From the NCBI GenBank assembly GCA_000828835.1, contig AP014633.1, positions 930,001 through 994,000 on the forward strand: DNA of 64,000 bases, written 5' to 3'. The translations under genes were made by a program, and so were the position numbers. Source of the stretch: Thioploca ingrica. Lineage in GTDB: Bacteria; Pseudomonadota; Gammaproteobacteria; Beggiatoales; Beggiatoaceae. Positions 25,867 to 35,078 of this stretch are shown here, piece by piece. Under the pieces are notes generated by a model. That model worked only from the letters and a program-made list of their open reading frames with translations. It was not told where the DNA came from and did no database searches. Positions within the stretch are counted from its first letter, which is position 1. Each line of letters begins with the position of its first letter.

Positions 25867-26880
25867 TTACTTAGCATTCATCAAAGCAACTGTGGTATCT
25901 AACATCCGGTTAGAAAAACCCCATTCATTATCATACCATGACAGTACTTTCACTAAATTACCAGCGATAACCTTAGTTAAAGTAGAATCATAGGTCGAAG
26001 AAACGGTCGTGTGATTAAAATCCATTGAAACCAATGGACCATCATTATAAGCCAATATGCCCTTTAATTTACCTTCGGAAGCCGCTTTGAGAATTTTGTT
26101 AATTTCATCTTTACTGGTGGTGCGAGCCGCTACGAAAGTTAAATCCACCAGTGAAACGTTAATGGTGGGTACCCGTACTGCGAAACCATCTAACTTACCG
26201 TCTAATTCCGGTAATACTAAACCCACTGCCGCAGCAGCACCCGTTTTAGTCGGAATCATTGATTGCGTTGCGGAACGAGCACGACGTAAATCTTGATGGA
26301 AAACGTCAGTCAAGACTTGATCATTGGTATAGGAATGAACGGTGGTCATTAAACCATGTACGACACCAATTTCATCGTGTAATGGCTTAACCAGTGGCGC
26401 TAAACAGTTAGTTGTACAGGAAGCATTAGAAATCACCGTATCACTGGCTTTAAGCACGTTGTGATTAACACCATAGACAATAGTTGCATCGACATCTTTC
26501 CCACCGGGTGCAGAGATAATTACTTTCTTAGCACCGCCTTTGAGGTGAGCACTGGCTTTTTCTTTGCTGGTAAACAGACCGGTACATTCATGCACGACAT
26601 CAACACCGAGTTCTCCCCAAGGTAACTTGGAGGGATCACGTTCGGCTAAGACGCGAATTTTGTCGCCATTCACGACCATATTATCGCCTTCAACGGCAAT
26701 TTGTCCCTTAAAAGGTCCATGTACGGTATCGTACTTCGTTAAATGAACATTGGTATTAGCATTACCTAAGTCGTTAACAGCCACAATTTGAATTTCATTA
26801 GTCCGTTGTGCTTCGTATAGTGCACGTAATATATTACGTCCAATCCGACCATAACCATTGATTGCGACTTTAATTGGCAT
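25867..26880 (-). CDS. gap: glyceraldehyde-3-phosphate dehydrogenase (type I)
   Basis: Interconverts glyceraldehyde 3-phosphate and 1,3-bisphosphoglycerate; with tkt next door it probably serves the Calvin cycle as well as glycolysis. The 337-residue product has the Rossmann motif INGYGRIGR, the catalytic Cys155 in [13 protein letters not shown], and [12 protein letters not shown] near the end. Asp37 (AVNDLG) suggests a preference for NAD. ATG 26880 is chosen because GGGAGG (complement of 26888-26893) lies 7 nt upstream; an open frame five codons longer overlaps that site. It lies 90 nt downstream of tkt on the same strand. Confidence 0.97.
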   Translation of the reverse strand: MPIKVAINGYGRIGRNILRALYEAQRTNEIQIVAVNDLGNANTNVHLTKYDTVHGPFKGQIAVEGDNMVVNGDKIRVLAERDPSKLPWGELGVDVVHECTGLFTSKEKASAHLKGGAKKVIISAPGGKDVDATIVYGVNHNVLKASDTVISNASCTTNCLAPLVKPLHDEIGVVHGLMTTVHSYTNDQVLTDVFHQDLRRARSATQSMIPTKTGAAAAVGLVLPELDGKLDGFAVRVPTINVSLVDLTFVAARTTSKDEINKILKAASEGKLKGILAYNDGPLVSMDFNHTTVSSTYDSTLTKVIAGNLVKVLSWYDNEWGFSNRMLDTTVALMNAK

Positions 26881-26970
26881 TGACTTTCCTCCCATGAGTT
26901 AGGGTAGTTGTTGAAAAATTGATCACTAGATTGATTTTGTTAGCTACCCGTTAACCGGGTAACAACGGGT

Positions 26971-28962
26971 TTAAAGAACTGATTCCACCGCTTTAACGAC
27001 ATTATCTACCGTCAGACCAAACTCCTTAAAGAGCGCACCGGCGGGTGCCGATTCGCCAAAGCGATTAATTCCAATGACTTTACCGGCTAAGCCCACATAT
27101 TTAATCCAACCATCGGTTACACCAGCTTCTACCGCTACGCGAGCAGTGATTTTGGCCGGTAAAACGGATTCTCGATAAGCGTCTTCTTGGGCATCAAAAA
27201 CATCGGTACTGGGCATCGATACCACTCGAATTTTCTTGCCTTTGGCTTTTAATTGATTAGCGGCACCGACGGCTAACTCCACTTCTGAACCGGTAGCAAT
27301 AATAATAGCTTCCGGTGTGCCTTCACAATCTATCAGAATGTAACCCCCGCGTTCAATTAATTCAAGTTGCTCGACGGTGCGTTCTTGATGAGGTAAGTTT
27401 TGCCGAGAAAATATCAGACTGGAAGGTCCAGTTTGGCGTTTGATAGCCATTTTCCAAGCGACAGCGGACTCAACTGCATCACCGGGACGCCATACTGACA
27501 TATTGGGGATCAACCGTAAGGTAGCGGTTTGTTCAATCGGTTGATGAGTGGGACCATCTTCGCCCAAACCAATAGAGTCATGCGTGAAGACTAAAATACT
27601 CCGAATTTTCATTAATGCTGCCATCCGCAAAGCATTACGAGCATATTCAGAGAAAATTAAGAAGGTTGCGCCATAAGGAATAAAGCCACCATGTAAAGCA
27701 ATCCCATTCATGATAGCCGCCATCCCAAATTCACGCACCCCGTAGTAAATGTAGTTACCATCTACCTGCTTGTTAATCCCCTTACAACCCGACCACAGGG
27801 TTAAATTAGATCCCGCTAAGTCAGCAGAACCCCCCATGAATTCGGGTAAGAGCGGACCATAAGCATTGAGCGCATTTTGTGAAGCTTTACGTGAGGCAAT
27901 TTTTTCGGCTTTGGCATCGACACTCGAAATGAACGTATCCGCTTTTTCTAAGAAATAAGCCGGTAATTCACCTTTAAGGCGACGTTGCAATTCCGCCGCT
28001 AATTCTGGGTAGGTTTGAGTATAGGCGGCTAATTGGCTATTCCAATCGGTTTCCAGTTGAGTGCCTTTCGCTTTGGCATCCCACTTTTTATAAATCTCAG
28101 TAGGAATCTCAAAAGGAGCATACTTCCAACCAATCGTTTGTCTTACTAAAGCCACTTCGCTCTCACCCAGCGGCGCACCGTGACATTCTTCTTTACCTTG
28201 TTTATTGGGTGAACCCCAACCAATGATCGTCTTGCAGCAAATTAAAGATGGTTTATTTTTGACAGCACGCGCTTCTTCTATCGCTTCTTTAATAGCTTCG
28301 GCATTGTGACCATCAACTTTAGAAATAACATGCCAGCCATAAGCTTCAAAGCGTTTAGGCGTGTCATCTCTAAACCAACCTTCGACTTCACCGTCAATAG
28401 AAATACCATTATCATCATAGAAGGCAATTAATTTCCCCAGTTTTAGAGTGCCCGCTAAGGAGCAAGCCTCATGAGAAATCCCTTCCATCATACAACCATC
28501 ACCTAAGAATGTATAAGTATAATGATCGATGATCTCGTGACCAGGACGATTAAATTGACCCGCCAAGGTTCTTTCAGCGATCGCCATCCCGACCGCATTG
28601 GTGATACCTTGTCCTAATGGACCGGTGGTGGTTTCAACCCCGGGAGCATAACCGTATTCCGGATGTCCTGGGGTTTTAGAATGCAACTGGCGGAAATTTT
28701 TCAGATCGTCTATTGACAGATCATAACCGGTCAAATGCAATAACGAATAAACTAACATCGAGCCATGACCATTCGATAATACAAAACGGTCACGGTTAGC
28801 CCAGTTGGGATTAGCCGGATTATGCTGGAGGTAGTCATTCCACAACACTTCAGCAATATCAGCCATACCCATTGGTGCACCTGGGTGTCCAGAGTTAGCT
28901 TTTTGGACAGCATCCATGCTCAAGGCACGAATAGCATTAGCAAGTTCTCTACGCGAAGGCAT
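26971..28962 (-). CDS. tkt: transketolase
   Basis: Thiamine-diphosphate enzyme that moves two-carbon units between sugar phosphates in the Calvin and pentose-phosphate pathways. The 663-residue protein is full length: [17 protein letters not shown], the ThDP/metal motif [13 protein letters not shown]...NGIS, the pyrimidine-binding domain with [19 protein letters not shown], and a C-terminal domain ([14 protein letters not shown]). GGGG 6 nt before the ATG is a reasonable ribosome site. It probably forms an operon with gap. Confidence 0.97.
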   Translation of the reverse strand: MPSRRELANAIRALSMDAVQKANSGHPGAPMGMADIAEVLWNDYLQHNPANPNWANRDRFVLSNGHGSMLVYSLLHLTGYDLSIDDLKNFRQLHSKTPGHPEYGYAPGVETTTGPLGQGITNAVGMAIAERTLAGQFNRPGHEIIDHYTYTFLGDGCMMEGISHEACSLAGTLKLGKLIAFYDDNGISIDGEVEGWFRDDTPKRFEAYGWHVISKVDGHNAEAIKEAIEEARAVKNKPSLICCKTIIGWGSPNKQGKEECHGAPLGESEVALVRQTIGWKYAPFEIPTEIYKKWDAKAKGTQLETDWNSQLAAYTQTYPELAAELQRRLKGELPAYFLEKADTFISSVDAKAEKIASRKASQNALNAYGPLLPEFMGGSADLAGSNLTLWSGCKGINKQVDGNYIYYGVREFGMAAIMNGIALHGGFIPYGATFLIFSEYARNALRMAALMKIRSILVFTHDSIGLGEDGPTHQPIEQTATLRLIPNMSVWRPGDAVESAVAWKMAIKRQTGPSSLIFSRQNLPHQERTVEQLELIERGGYILIDCEGTPEAIIIATGSEVELAVGAANQLKAKGKKIRVVSMPSTDVFDAQEDAYRESVLPAKITARVAVEAGVTDGWIKYVGLAGKVIGINRFGESAPAGALFKEFGLTVDNVVKAVESVL

Positions 28963-29244
28963 TTATTTCCCCTTGTGTGGATGAAAATAACGTGAATAAC
29001 AACAACTTAATTCCTATTTTGAGGGGAGAGAAAAACAGCGTCCCTCCTAGCCAGGATTTGCTTGCGATTTAACTTATTTATTTTCCCTTAATTACATCCA
29101 TTCATCAATATATAATGAAAAATTTATATATATAAAAATAGGTTATTATATTAAATAATTATTTTAACTTGCTCACTTTGAAGAGAGGTGAGTTACTATT
29201 AAAATGTTTTTGTTGTTATCTAACCTAAATTAAGTGAGAAGAAT

Positions 29245-30561
29245 ATGGAAATATTAGCTATCCTCAGTGGAGGTATTGTTGTTGCTTTAATTGGCATCTG
29301 GTTTAGAAATCTTTGGCACAAACATAAGCAATTACATCACACTCTCGAAAAAACTCAGCAAGAATTACAAACAACTGTTGGACAATGTCGCCTAGAACAA
29401 GAAAAATGTCAACAACTGGATCACACTTTTCAACAAGAACAAGCGCGCGTTCAACAACTCGAATTAGTTTGTCAAGCTGAGCAAAACCGCCGACAACAAC
29501 TAGAACAGTCGCTAGATTCCGCCCAGCGCGATTTAACGGCACATTCTGAACAATATCGTTTAGAACAAGCACGTAGTCAACAATTAGAACATTCACTCGA
29601 ACAAGTGAAACAGGAATTAAATCGGGCTACCGAGCAATTTTATTCAGCACAAGCACAACAACAACAACTGGAACAGGATTTACAAGCTGAGCGCCTACAA
29701 CGTCAGCAAGTCACCCAAGAACTTGAAAAAGTTAAGCAAGAATTCAGTACAACCCATGAACAATTCCAAGCACTCCAAACGCAGCAACAGCAATTAGAAC
29801 AAGCTTTACACGCAGAGCAAATGCAACAGCGGCAATTGCAACAAGTTCTTGAACAAGTTAAACAAGACTTAACGACAACGGCTGAACAATTGCAATTAAC
29901 TCAGCAACAGCGGCAACAACTTGAACAAGCTTGGCAAACCGAGCAAATTCAGCGGCAACAACTCGAACAATCCCTAGCAGAAACCAATCTCCAATTAGCC
30001 ACGATACAACAACAATTATCCCAGCAAATCACGGTTGCTGAAAATAAAGGTAAAGTCGCCTTCTTTAAAATTGTGGCTAAACATAGTGGTAAAATACTGG
30101 ATGTTGAAGGCAGTCGTCAAGGCAACGGTGCTTATTTTTTGCAACAGGGTAGTGTTGATAGCGACAGTCAGAAGTTTTTATTTTGTGCAGTTGACGATTC
30201 CTATTGGATGGTGATACCTAAACATAGCGGCAAAGTTTTAGATATTTCTGGTTATCCTAAAAAAGAGGGAATCTATTGTCAGCAAGCGAGTTACCGAGAT
30301 ACGGATAACCAAAAATTGAAATTGCAGGAAATAGAAGCGGGTTATTGGTGTTTTGAAGTAAAATCGAGTGGTAAAGTATTAGCTATCAGTCAAGCTAGCC
30401 AAGAAGACGGTGCTCGCCTTATCCAACAAGTGATTGAAAATACCGATAACGAGAAATTTAAGTTAGAAAAGGTAGAAGAGATCGAAATTGCTGCCTTGCC
30501 CTATAAAGTTTACCGTACCTTACAACAGCGCGGGAATATTGTCTTAAAAACGCTAGAATAG
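29245..30561 (+). CDS. membrane-anchored coiled-coil protein with ricin-type beta-trefoil
   Basis: A 438-residue protein of three parts. Residues 4-20 form one membrane helix (LAILSGGIVVALIGIWF). Residues about 26-262 are a Gln/Glu-rich coiled coil with internal repeats of the type QQLEQ...QAEQ. Residues about 270-410 form a ricin-like trefoil of three units, each with an H/S-SGK-[IV]L-[DA]-I/V segment (KHSGKILDVEG, KHSGKVLDISG, KSSGKVLAISQ) followed by a degenerate QxW position (SQKF, NQKL, NEKF). A 28-residue tail follows. Ricin-type domains usually bind glycans; with a short N-terminus and one helix, the topology (trefoil outside or inside) is not settled. It lies 53 nt upstream of the actin-like gene, which hints at a shared function. 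Confidence 0.82.
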   Translation: MEILAILSGGIVVALIGIWFRNLWHKHKQLHHTLEKTQQELQTTVGQCRLEQEKCQQLDHTFQQEQARVQQLELVCQAEQNRRQQLEQSLDSAQRDLTAHSEQYRLEQARSQQLEHSLEQVKQELNRATEQFYSAQAQQQQLEQDLQAERLQRQQVTQELEKVKQEFSTTHEQFQALQTQQQQLEQALHAEQMQQRQLQQVLEQVKQDLTTTAEQLQLTQQQRQQLEQAWQTEQIQRQQLEQSLAETNLQLATIQQQLSQQITVAENKGKVAFFKIVAKHSGKILDVEGSRQGNGAYFLQQGSVDSDSQKFLFCAVDDSYWMVIPKHSGKVLDISGYPKKEGIYCQQASYRDTDNQKLKLQEIEAGYWCFEVKSSGKVLAISQASQEDGARLIQQVIENTDNEKFKLEKVEEIEIAALPYKVYRTLQQRGNIVLKTLE

Positions 30562-30614
30562 CAAAATGATCTTACTCATTCTGATTATTGACTTGAAGGG
30601 AATTCAATTAACTC

Positions 30615-31592
30615 ATGTTTAACTTAAAATTACAAAGAAAAATCCAACTTGCTATTGATATTGGTAACCGATTGCTGAAATCCTGTACAGCGAATGGCGC
30701 CGTTAAATCGCTACCCTCTTGGCATAAAGATCTCGAAGAGTGGGATACGCCTTTAGCTGATCAGAATTCAGTCATTATTAACTACTTACAAGGAAGTAAT
30801 CCGAGCCTCGTTAAACATACTTGGGCAGTTGGGTTGGTTGCGCAAGATTTTGGTGGTAGTCCAACTTTTGAAGCCGAAAAAGCTTTTTTAGCACCCAAAT
30901 TAGTTTTAGCGATGATCGATGGTGGTGGGGTATCCCAAATCACTTTGGAACGGTTGGTCTGTGCCTTACCTAACGAATTGCAACAAGACAAAGTCGAAGC
31001 GATTGTGAAAGGATTGACCGGTGTTCACCACATTAAACGCAATAATGAAGAATTGAAAATAGAAATCCAAAAAATAGAAGTTCAGCCAGAAACGTTAGGT
31101 GCTTTTAAATGGATGTTAAGTCAGAAATTATTTCAATATGCTCGGATTAATGGCATTTTAGATTTAGGAGGTAAAACCGGAATTGGACAATTATATACCA
31201 AAAATGGTTCATTAATTCGTGAATCCAGAATTATCGTGGGTGGAACCTACCAACTGGCTCAACTCGTTGCCCAACATCCCAAACTGATTCGTCAAGACAC
31301 CACGCCGCAACTCAGCTTAATCATGGATGCGATAGCCAATCAATCGCTCGCTTATGGGAATACTGGAATTAGTTTTGCGGATGAATTTCCCAACTATGTG
31401 GCACAATGGTTAGAAGAGATTCGTAATAAACTTAAAATCAGTTGGGCCAAATGGTTATCGGAACTCGGCGAAGTAGTTATTGTAGGCGGTTCTGCTGCGT
31501 TGGCAAAACCATTGGTAGAACAAACGGCTGGACGATTCAAAGTAGCCAAAGATCATCCACAATTTTGTAATGTGATGGGAATGTTACTATGA
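30615..31592 (+). CDS. ParM-like actin-family ATPase
   Basis: A 325-residue member of the actin/Hsp70/hexokinase ATPase superfamily, closest in look to the ParM/StbA plasmid-segregation actins. Phosphate-1 motif: AIDIGNRLLKS (13-23). Phosphate-2 motif: GILDLGGKTGIGQL (180-193). Adenosine motif: EVVIVGGSAALAKPL (286-300). Such proteins form dynamic filaments that push or position DNA or other cargo. Its stop overlaps the next start (ATGA), as in parM-parR pairs. No replication gene is near, so the window gives no sign of a plasmid, and a chromosomal cargo other than plasmid DNA is possible. Confidence 0.82.
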   Translation: MFNLKLQRKIQLAIDIGNRLLKSCTANGAVKSLPSWHKDLEEWDTPLADQNSVIINYLQGSNPSLVKHTWAVGLVAQDFGGSPTFEAEKAFLAPKLVLAMIDGGGVSQITLERLVCALPNELQQDKVEAIVKGLTGVHHIKRNNEELKIEIQKIEVQPETLGAFKWMLSQKLFQYARINGILDLGGKTGIGQLYTKNGSLIRESRIIVGGTYQLAQLVAQHPKLIRQDTTPQLSLIMDAIANQSLAYGNTGISFADEFPNYVAQWLEEIRNKLKISWAKWLSELGEVVIVGGSAALAKPLVEQTAGRFKVAKDHPQFCNVMGMLL

Positions 31593-31855
31593 GCGAAACC
31601 ACAGCAGAACTTTCTCTTACTCTCAACGGCAAAGACACCATAGCGATGGTAAACCAATTATGTGCCACCACTGGGATGACACCACCTTGTTTAGTGGCGT
31701 TAATGGTGAGAAGATACGGTCAAGATTTAGTCTCATGGATAGGTCATTCGCCCACTTTGCTAGCCAATTCAACAGAAACTCCCACCGATACTCCCAAACC
31801 GATCATAGAACTACCCACTGACCCAGGAGAACATTTATTACCGGTTGAACTCTAA
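31589..31855 (+). CDS. small ParR-like adaptor candidate
   Basis: An 88-residue protein overlapping the actin gene by 4 nt. Residues about 7-50 read as a beta strand (ELSLTL) and two helices joined by a turn (VNQLCATTGMTPPCLVALMV), compatible with a ribbon-helix-helix fold. Residues 55-88 are Pro/Thr/Glu rich and probably disordered. ParR proteins have this plan: an RHH DNA-binding part and a flexible C-terminal tail that contacts ParM. The assignment rests on position and layout, not on clear sequence identity. Confidence 0.6.
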   Translation: MSETTAELSLTLNGKDTIAMVNQLCATTGMTPPCLVALMVRRYGQDLVSWIGHSPTLLANSTETPTDTPKPIIELPTDPGEHLLPVEL

Positions 31856-31894
31856 TAAAATTAGTTTAACTGGCTAAAACGAGAGAAACATTCA

Positions 31895-32737
31895 ATGAAG
31901 TTTGTCAACCCGAAAAATGACGTTGCTTTCAAAAAGATTTTTGGTGATGAACAACATAAGGAAATTCTGATAGCCTTCTTGAATGCGGTACTGGAGCTTG
32001 AAGGTATGAAAACAATTCAAGATGTTCAGATACTCAATCCTTGGCAAGCACCCAAATTGGAATTCCTTAAATACACCCTGCTGGATATAAAAGCGATCGA
32101 CCAGCGGGGTGTCCATTTTATTGTCGAAATGCAGGTAGAAAATGTAGCTGGTTTACGGAAACGATTTCAATACTACCTGGCTAAAAGTTACAGTAGTCAA
32201 ATTGAACGAGGCACTGATTATCCTCGCCTCAATCAAGTAATCTTCATCGGCATTCTAGACTTTGAAGAATTCAATTCTAGCCATTATTTAAGTCGCCATC
32301 TGCTACTGAACCGAGAGACTCACGAACAAGAATTGCAAGACTTTGAATTTAACTTCATTGAATTACCGAAATTTACCAAAACCGAACCCGAATTAGAGAC
32401 AGCACTTGAGAAATGGGTGTATTTTCTTAAGTATGCCAGTGACCTAGAAGTGATTCCAGCCCATGTAGAAAATATGCCCTTGCGACAAGCTTATGAAGTA
32501 GCTAATTGCTTTGGTTGGAGCAGAGAAGAATTGGAAGTTTATGAATACTGGGGAATTAAAGCTCAGGATGAACGTGGCGCGGTACAACTGGCATTGCAAC
32601 AAGGATTACAACAAGGTATAGAAATTGAACAGCTAGAAATTGCTCAGCGAATGTTGGCGGATGGAATGAATCCAGAAATGGTAACAAAATATACACAATT
32701 ACCCATAGAAGTCGTGAAAAATTTACTCAAAAAATAA
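31895..32737 (+). CDS. Rpn family PD-(D/E)XK nuclease/putative transposase
   Basis: A 280-residue protein of the recombination-promoting nuclease (Rpn, PF12784-type) family. Signatures: FVNPKNDVAFKKIFGDEQHK at the N-terminus and LLDIKAIDQRGVHFIVEMQV, which carries the D...ExQ variant of the PD-(D/E)XK site. The C-terminus has Gln-rich helices (LALQQGLQQGIEIEQLE) and a short helical end (PEMVTKYTQLPIEVVKNLL), typical of the family. E. coli RpnA promotes RecA-independent recombination; related genes are very abundant in cyanobacteria and large sulfur bacteria. It lies 39 nt after the ParR-like gene and just before a repeat island. Confidence 0.88.
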   Translation: MKFVNPKNDVAFKKIFGDEQHKEILIAFLNAVLELEGMKTIQDVQILNPWQAPKLEFLKYTLLDIKAIDQRGVHFIVEMQVENVAGLRKRFQYYLAKSYSSQIERGTDYPRLNQVIFIGILDFEEFNSSHYLSRHLLLNRETHEQELQDFEFNFIELPKFTKTEPELETALEKWVYFLKYASDLEVIPAHVENMPLRQAYEVANCFGWSREELEVYEYWGIKAQDERGAVQLALQQGLQQGIEIEQLEIAQRMLADGMNPEMVTKYTQLPIEVVKNLLKK

Positions 32738-33254
32738 AGTGTAGCAGCCTCCAGGAAGGATAGCAAGTGTAGGGCGGATAAGCGTAGCGTCATCCGCCAT
32801 AACCCATGTCTCAATGGTGCATGACGCTTTGCTTATGCACCCTACGCGGCACTGGCCATTAAGTTAAGGATTCCCCCCTTTGAAAAAGGGGGAAGTAAAA
32901 TGTCTTAACTTAATAGCATTGACCCTACGCGGGCTGCGTGGGAATGCCGGCTTTGATGCTCCAGCGTGGGAACGAGCCAAACGAGCCACCTTCCAAAAAC
33001 TAAGTAAAGCTCGCTACCAAACTCGGAACTTGGTAACGAGCAAAAATTTTTATCTACTTGGTAGCCCGGATGAAACAAAGTGAAATCCAGGAGGGGAATT
33101 TTCAAAACCAAGCTCAGCATTGGTAATGCCTACTAGTCAAGCTTTGTTTGGTGAGTTATAGTATTTTTGTTTTTAGTTAATCATTTTGTATTAACGCACT
33201 CTATGCTAGCTCTCAATTTTTTACCCGATGACTTCTAATACTTTGGAAAGATAA
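32738..33254. repeat. repeat island (several dispersed families)
   Basis: A gene-free 517-nt stretch built almost entirely of short repeats. In order: family C hairpin (32769-32845, GTAGGG/CCCTAC ends); family F (GCCATTAAGTTAAGGA at 32855-32870, next to a C/G-run hairpin); GCGTGGGAACGAG (32964-32976); family D hairpin (33009-33041); a degenerate B-like arm (about 33066-33090); and family D again (33107-33130). The open frames crossing it are repeat-derived, and I do not call them genes. Confidence 0.7.
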
Positions 33255-34166
33255 ATGATGAATTTTATTAACGAGCAATGGGCAGAAACAGCGATGACTT
33301 GGGAATATGCAGCGGCAGCGAGTCCTGACCTAGTAGATATTCCTATTCAAGTATTTCCATCTCAATTACATGAAGAAGGAGAAACGCGGATAATTGGGTT
33401 AGATTTATCTGAAATAATCGGTACCCCTTACTCGGCTACCACCCCCAATTTGATGGCTAATTATCTACGTATCTGCCAAAATGATAAGATCCAAACAGTC
33501 GTACAAGCAAGTTCAGAAGTATTCTTTGTCATGCGTGGTAAAGGACGCACTGAAACAGATAGTGGGACTTTAACTTGGCAACCGGGAGACGCTTTTACTC
33601 TACCAATAAACCGTGGTATGACTCATTATGCTCAGGAAGATGCGGCACTGTTTTGGGTGCATGATGCACCGTTGTTGCAATACCTTGGAGCAATACCGGC
33701 AACGCCACGTTTTGAACCGATTTATTATTCTAAGTCTTATTTAGATCGGGAAATTACCCGTGTCCGCGAAGCCAGTATTCGTGAAAATCGTAATCGTAAT
33801 GGTGTCATCCTAGGTAATCCGGCGAGTGAGAAAAATCGTACTATGACACATACGATGTGGTCATTGTATAACTTGTTACCCAAAGGGGCGATGCAGAAGC
33901 CACACCGCCATAATTCTGTAGCCATTGACCTAGCGGTTTATGCCGAATCCGGCACTTATACTTTGATCGGTAAAGAGATTGATTCCCAGGGCAATATTAT
34001 TAATCCGGTCAAGGCTGAATGGAAGCCTAATACGGTTTTTGTTACACCACCCGGTTTATGGCATTCTCATCATAATCATTCTAATAGTGATGCCTATGTT
34101 TTTCCAGTTCAAGATGCGGGTATACAAATCTATATGCGTACACTAGATATTCAGTTTGTAAAATGA
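33255..34166 (+). CDS. bicupin protein, gentisate 1,2-dioxygenase-like
   Basis: A 303-residue two-cupin protein. The first cupin (about residues 75-140: VVQASSEVFFVMRGKGRTE then WQPGDAFTLP) lacks the histidines of a metal site. The second (about 215-290) has KPHRHNSVAIDLAV, TPPGLWHSHHNHS and the spacing expected for metal-binding His. This asymmetry resembles gentisate/salicylate dioxygenase relatives, where one cupin holds Fe(II). The substrate cannot be told from sequence, and no aromatic-degradation genes are adjacent. A second ATG follows immediately at 33258. Confidence 0.72.
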   Translation: MMNFINEQWAETAMTWEYAAAASPDLVDIPIQVFPSQLHEEGETRIIGLDLSEIIGTPYSATTPNLMANYLRICQNDKIQTVVQASSEVFFVMRGKGRTETDSGTLTWQPGDAFTLPINRGMTHYAQEDAALFWVHDAPLLQYLGAIPATPRFEPIYYSKSYLDREITRVREASIRENRNRNGVILGNPASEKNRTMTHTMWSLYNLLPKGAMQKPHRHNSVAIDLAVYAESGTYTLIGKEIDSQGNIINPVKAEWKPNTVFVTPPGLWHSHHNHSNSDAYVFPVQDAGIQIYMRTLDIQFVK

Positions 34167-34201
34167 CTCACTTTAATACTTTTTAATAATAACCGGAGCC
34201 T

Positions 34202-34303
34202 GCGTAGGGTGCATAAGCGAAGCGTCATGCACCCTTTCATGCGGTGGATGACGGCTTACGCCTTATCCACCCTACGCTTGCTGACGCGCTCTACCCATCC
34301 TAC
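34202..34303. repeat. dispersed hairpin repeat C plus one arm of repeat B
   Basis: 34202-34277 is bounded by a perfect 10-bp inverted repeat, GCGTAGGGTG and CACCCTACGC. Relatives lie at 32769-32845 and 60326-60407. The adjoining 34288-34303 (GCTCTACCCATCCTAC) is an arm of family B. GTAGGTCAGCAATCCTTTGC at 34319-34338 begins a further family that recurs at 47198-47217 in reverse. Confidence 0.7.
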
Positions 34304-34367
34304 ATTTCACTAAAGAATGTAGGTCAGCAATCCTTTGCCGATACCGGGGTAAATAAAATTCCATCCA

Positions 34368-34391
34368 ATGGCGGGAAAGGGTTCCCGCCAT
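34368..34391. terminator. candidate bidirectional terminator
   Basis: ATGGCGGGAA (34368-34377) and TTCCCGCCAT (34382-34391) form a 10-bp perfect stem with a 4-nt loop, followed on the plus strand by ACTTGTTTT. It sits between the convergent bicupin and lectin-like genes. Confidence 0.5.
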
Positions 34392-34411
34392 ACTTGTTTT
34401 GGCTATTGTTG

Positions 34412-34906
34412 TTAGTACCAGTTTGGACCTAAGGCACAGCGATAGAACAGAGAATTAAAAACACTGGTTTCACCATCAGGATCATTATAATTATTTGGCA
34501 AATTGTTAAAAAGGGCAAGGTTGTCACCAGTACGAGGTCCCAACCATACACCTACATTCATTCGGCACTTTCCTTTTTTTCGAGCATAATAATAATCATC
34601 AGCGCTAGCAAGTCTTCCACCATTATGCTTGTCCATACAGTCATATTGAGCGTCTTTGTATTGCGATGGTCCATACAATAGATAGGACAAACATAACCGA
34701 TTACCAATTAGCTCATAATCAGGTGGGCAATAATCTATAGTATTTCCTAGTACATCTGCTACTGCCTTTTCATCTGTGGTAAGTGGTGCTACTTCTTCTA
34801 CTGCTTGACATTCGTCGGTATCGTCGGTAGAAGAATTGGCGGGTACAGTGGCTAATGTGGCTAAGATTCCTGACAATAATACGCTGGTTAGTTTTATCGA
34901 TTTCAT
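34412..34906 (-). CDS. secreted protein with C-type-lectin-like domain
   Basis: A 164-residue protein. Residues 1-25 are a Sec signal (MKSIKLTSVLLSGILATLATVPANS). From about residue 58, a domain with CPPDYELIGNRLCLSY, a helix with Cys (KDAQYDCMDKHNGGRLAS), VGVWLGPRTGD and a closing FYRCAL has the cysteine and LAS/WLG pattern of the C-type lectin fold; calcium ligands are not obvious. It is divergent from the XRE regulator at 35079. Bacterial proteins with this fold bind sugars or proteins; no function can be given. Confidence 0.68.
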   Translation of the reverse strand: MKSIKLTSVLLSGILATLATVPANSSTDDTDECQAVEEVAPLTTDEKAVADVLGNTIDYCPPDYELIGNRLCLSYLLYGPSQYKDAQYDCMDKHNGGRLASADDYYYARKKGKCRMNVGVWLGPRTGDNLALFNNLPNNYNDPDGETSVFNSLFYRCALGPNWY

Positions 34907-35078
34907 CTTTAAATCTCTCCTAAGATTAGTCTAGTAGGAATGAATAACTTTCTACAAGAAAGTAGTCTATAATGAGTAAAATAAATCAAACCCATCCATA
35001 ATAAAAACAATTGCAAAATAAACCCCATTATCTAAAATATCCACCAATTCTAACTGGTTATTTACCTATTAAGACTGT

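Noticed and set aside
32880-33083. 67-codon plus-strand frame in the repeat island
   Set aside because: Composed of dispersed repeats F and D; no start signal.
32738-33254. CRISPR array
   Set aside because: Repeats here are different hairpin families at irregular spacing; no regular repeat-spacer unit and no cas genes in the window.
34244-34432. 62-codon plus-strand frame
   Set aside because: Begins inside repeat C and crosses the terminator-like hairpin.
34412-34906. Diversity-generating retroelement target
   Set aside because: The lectin-like protein fits the fold of known targets, but no reverse transcriptase, template repeat or accessory gene is present within the window.
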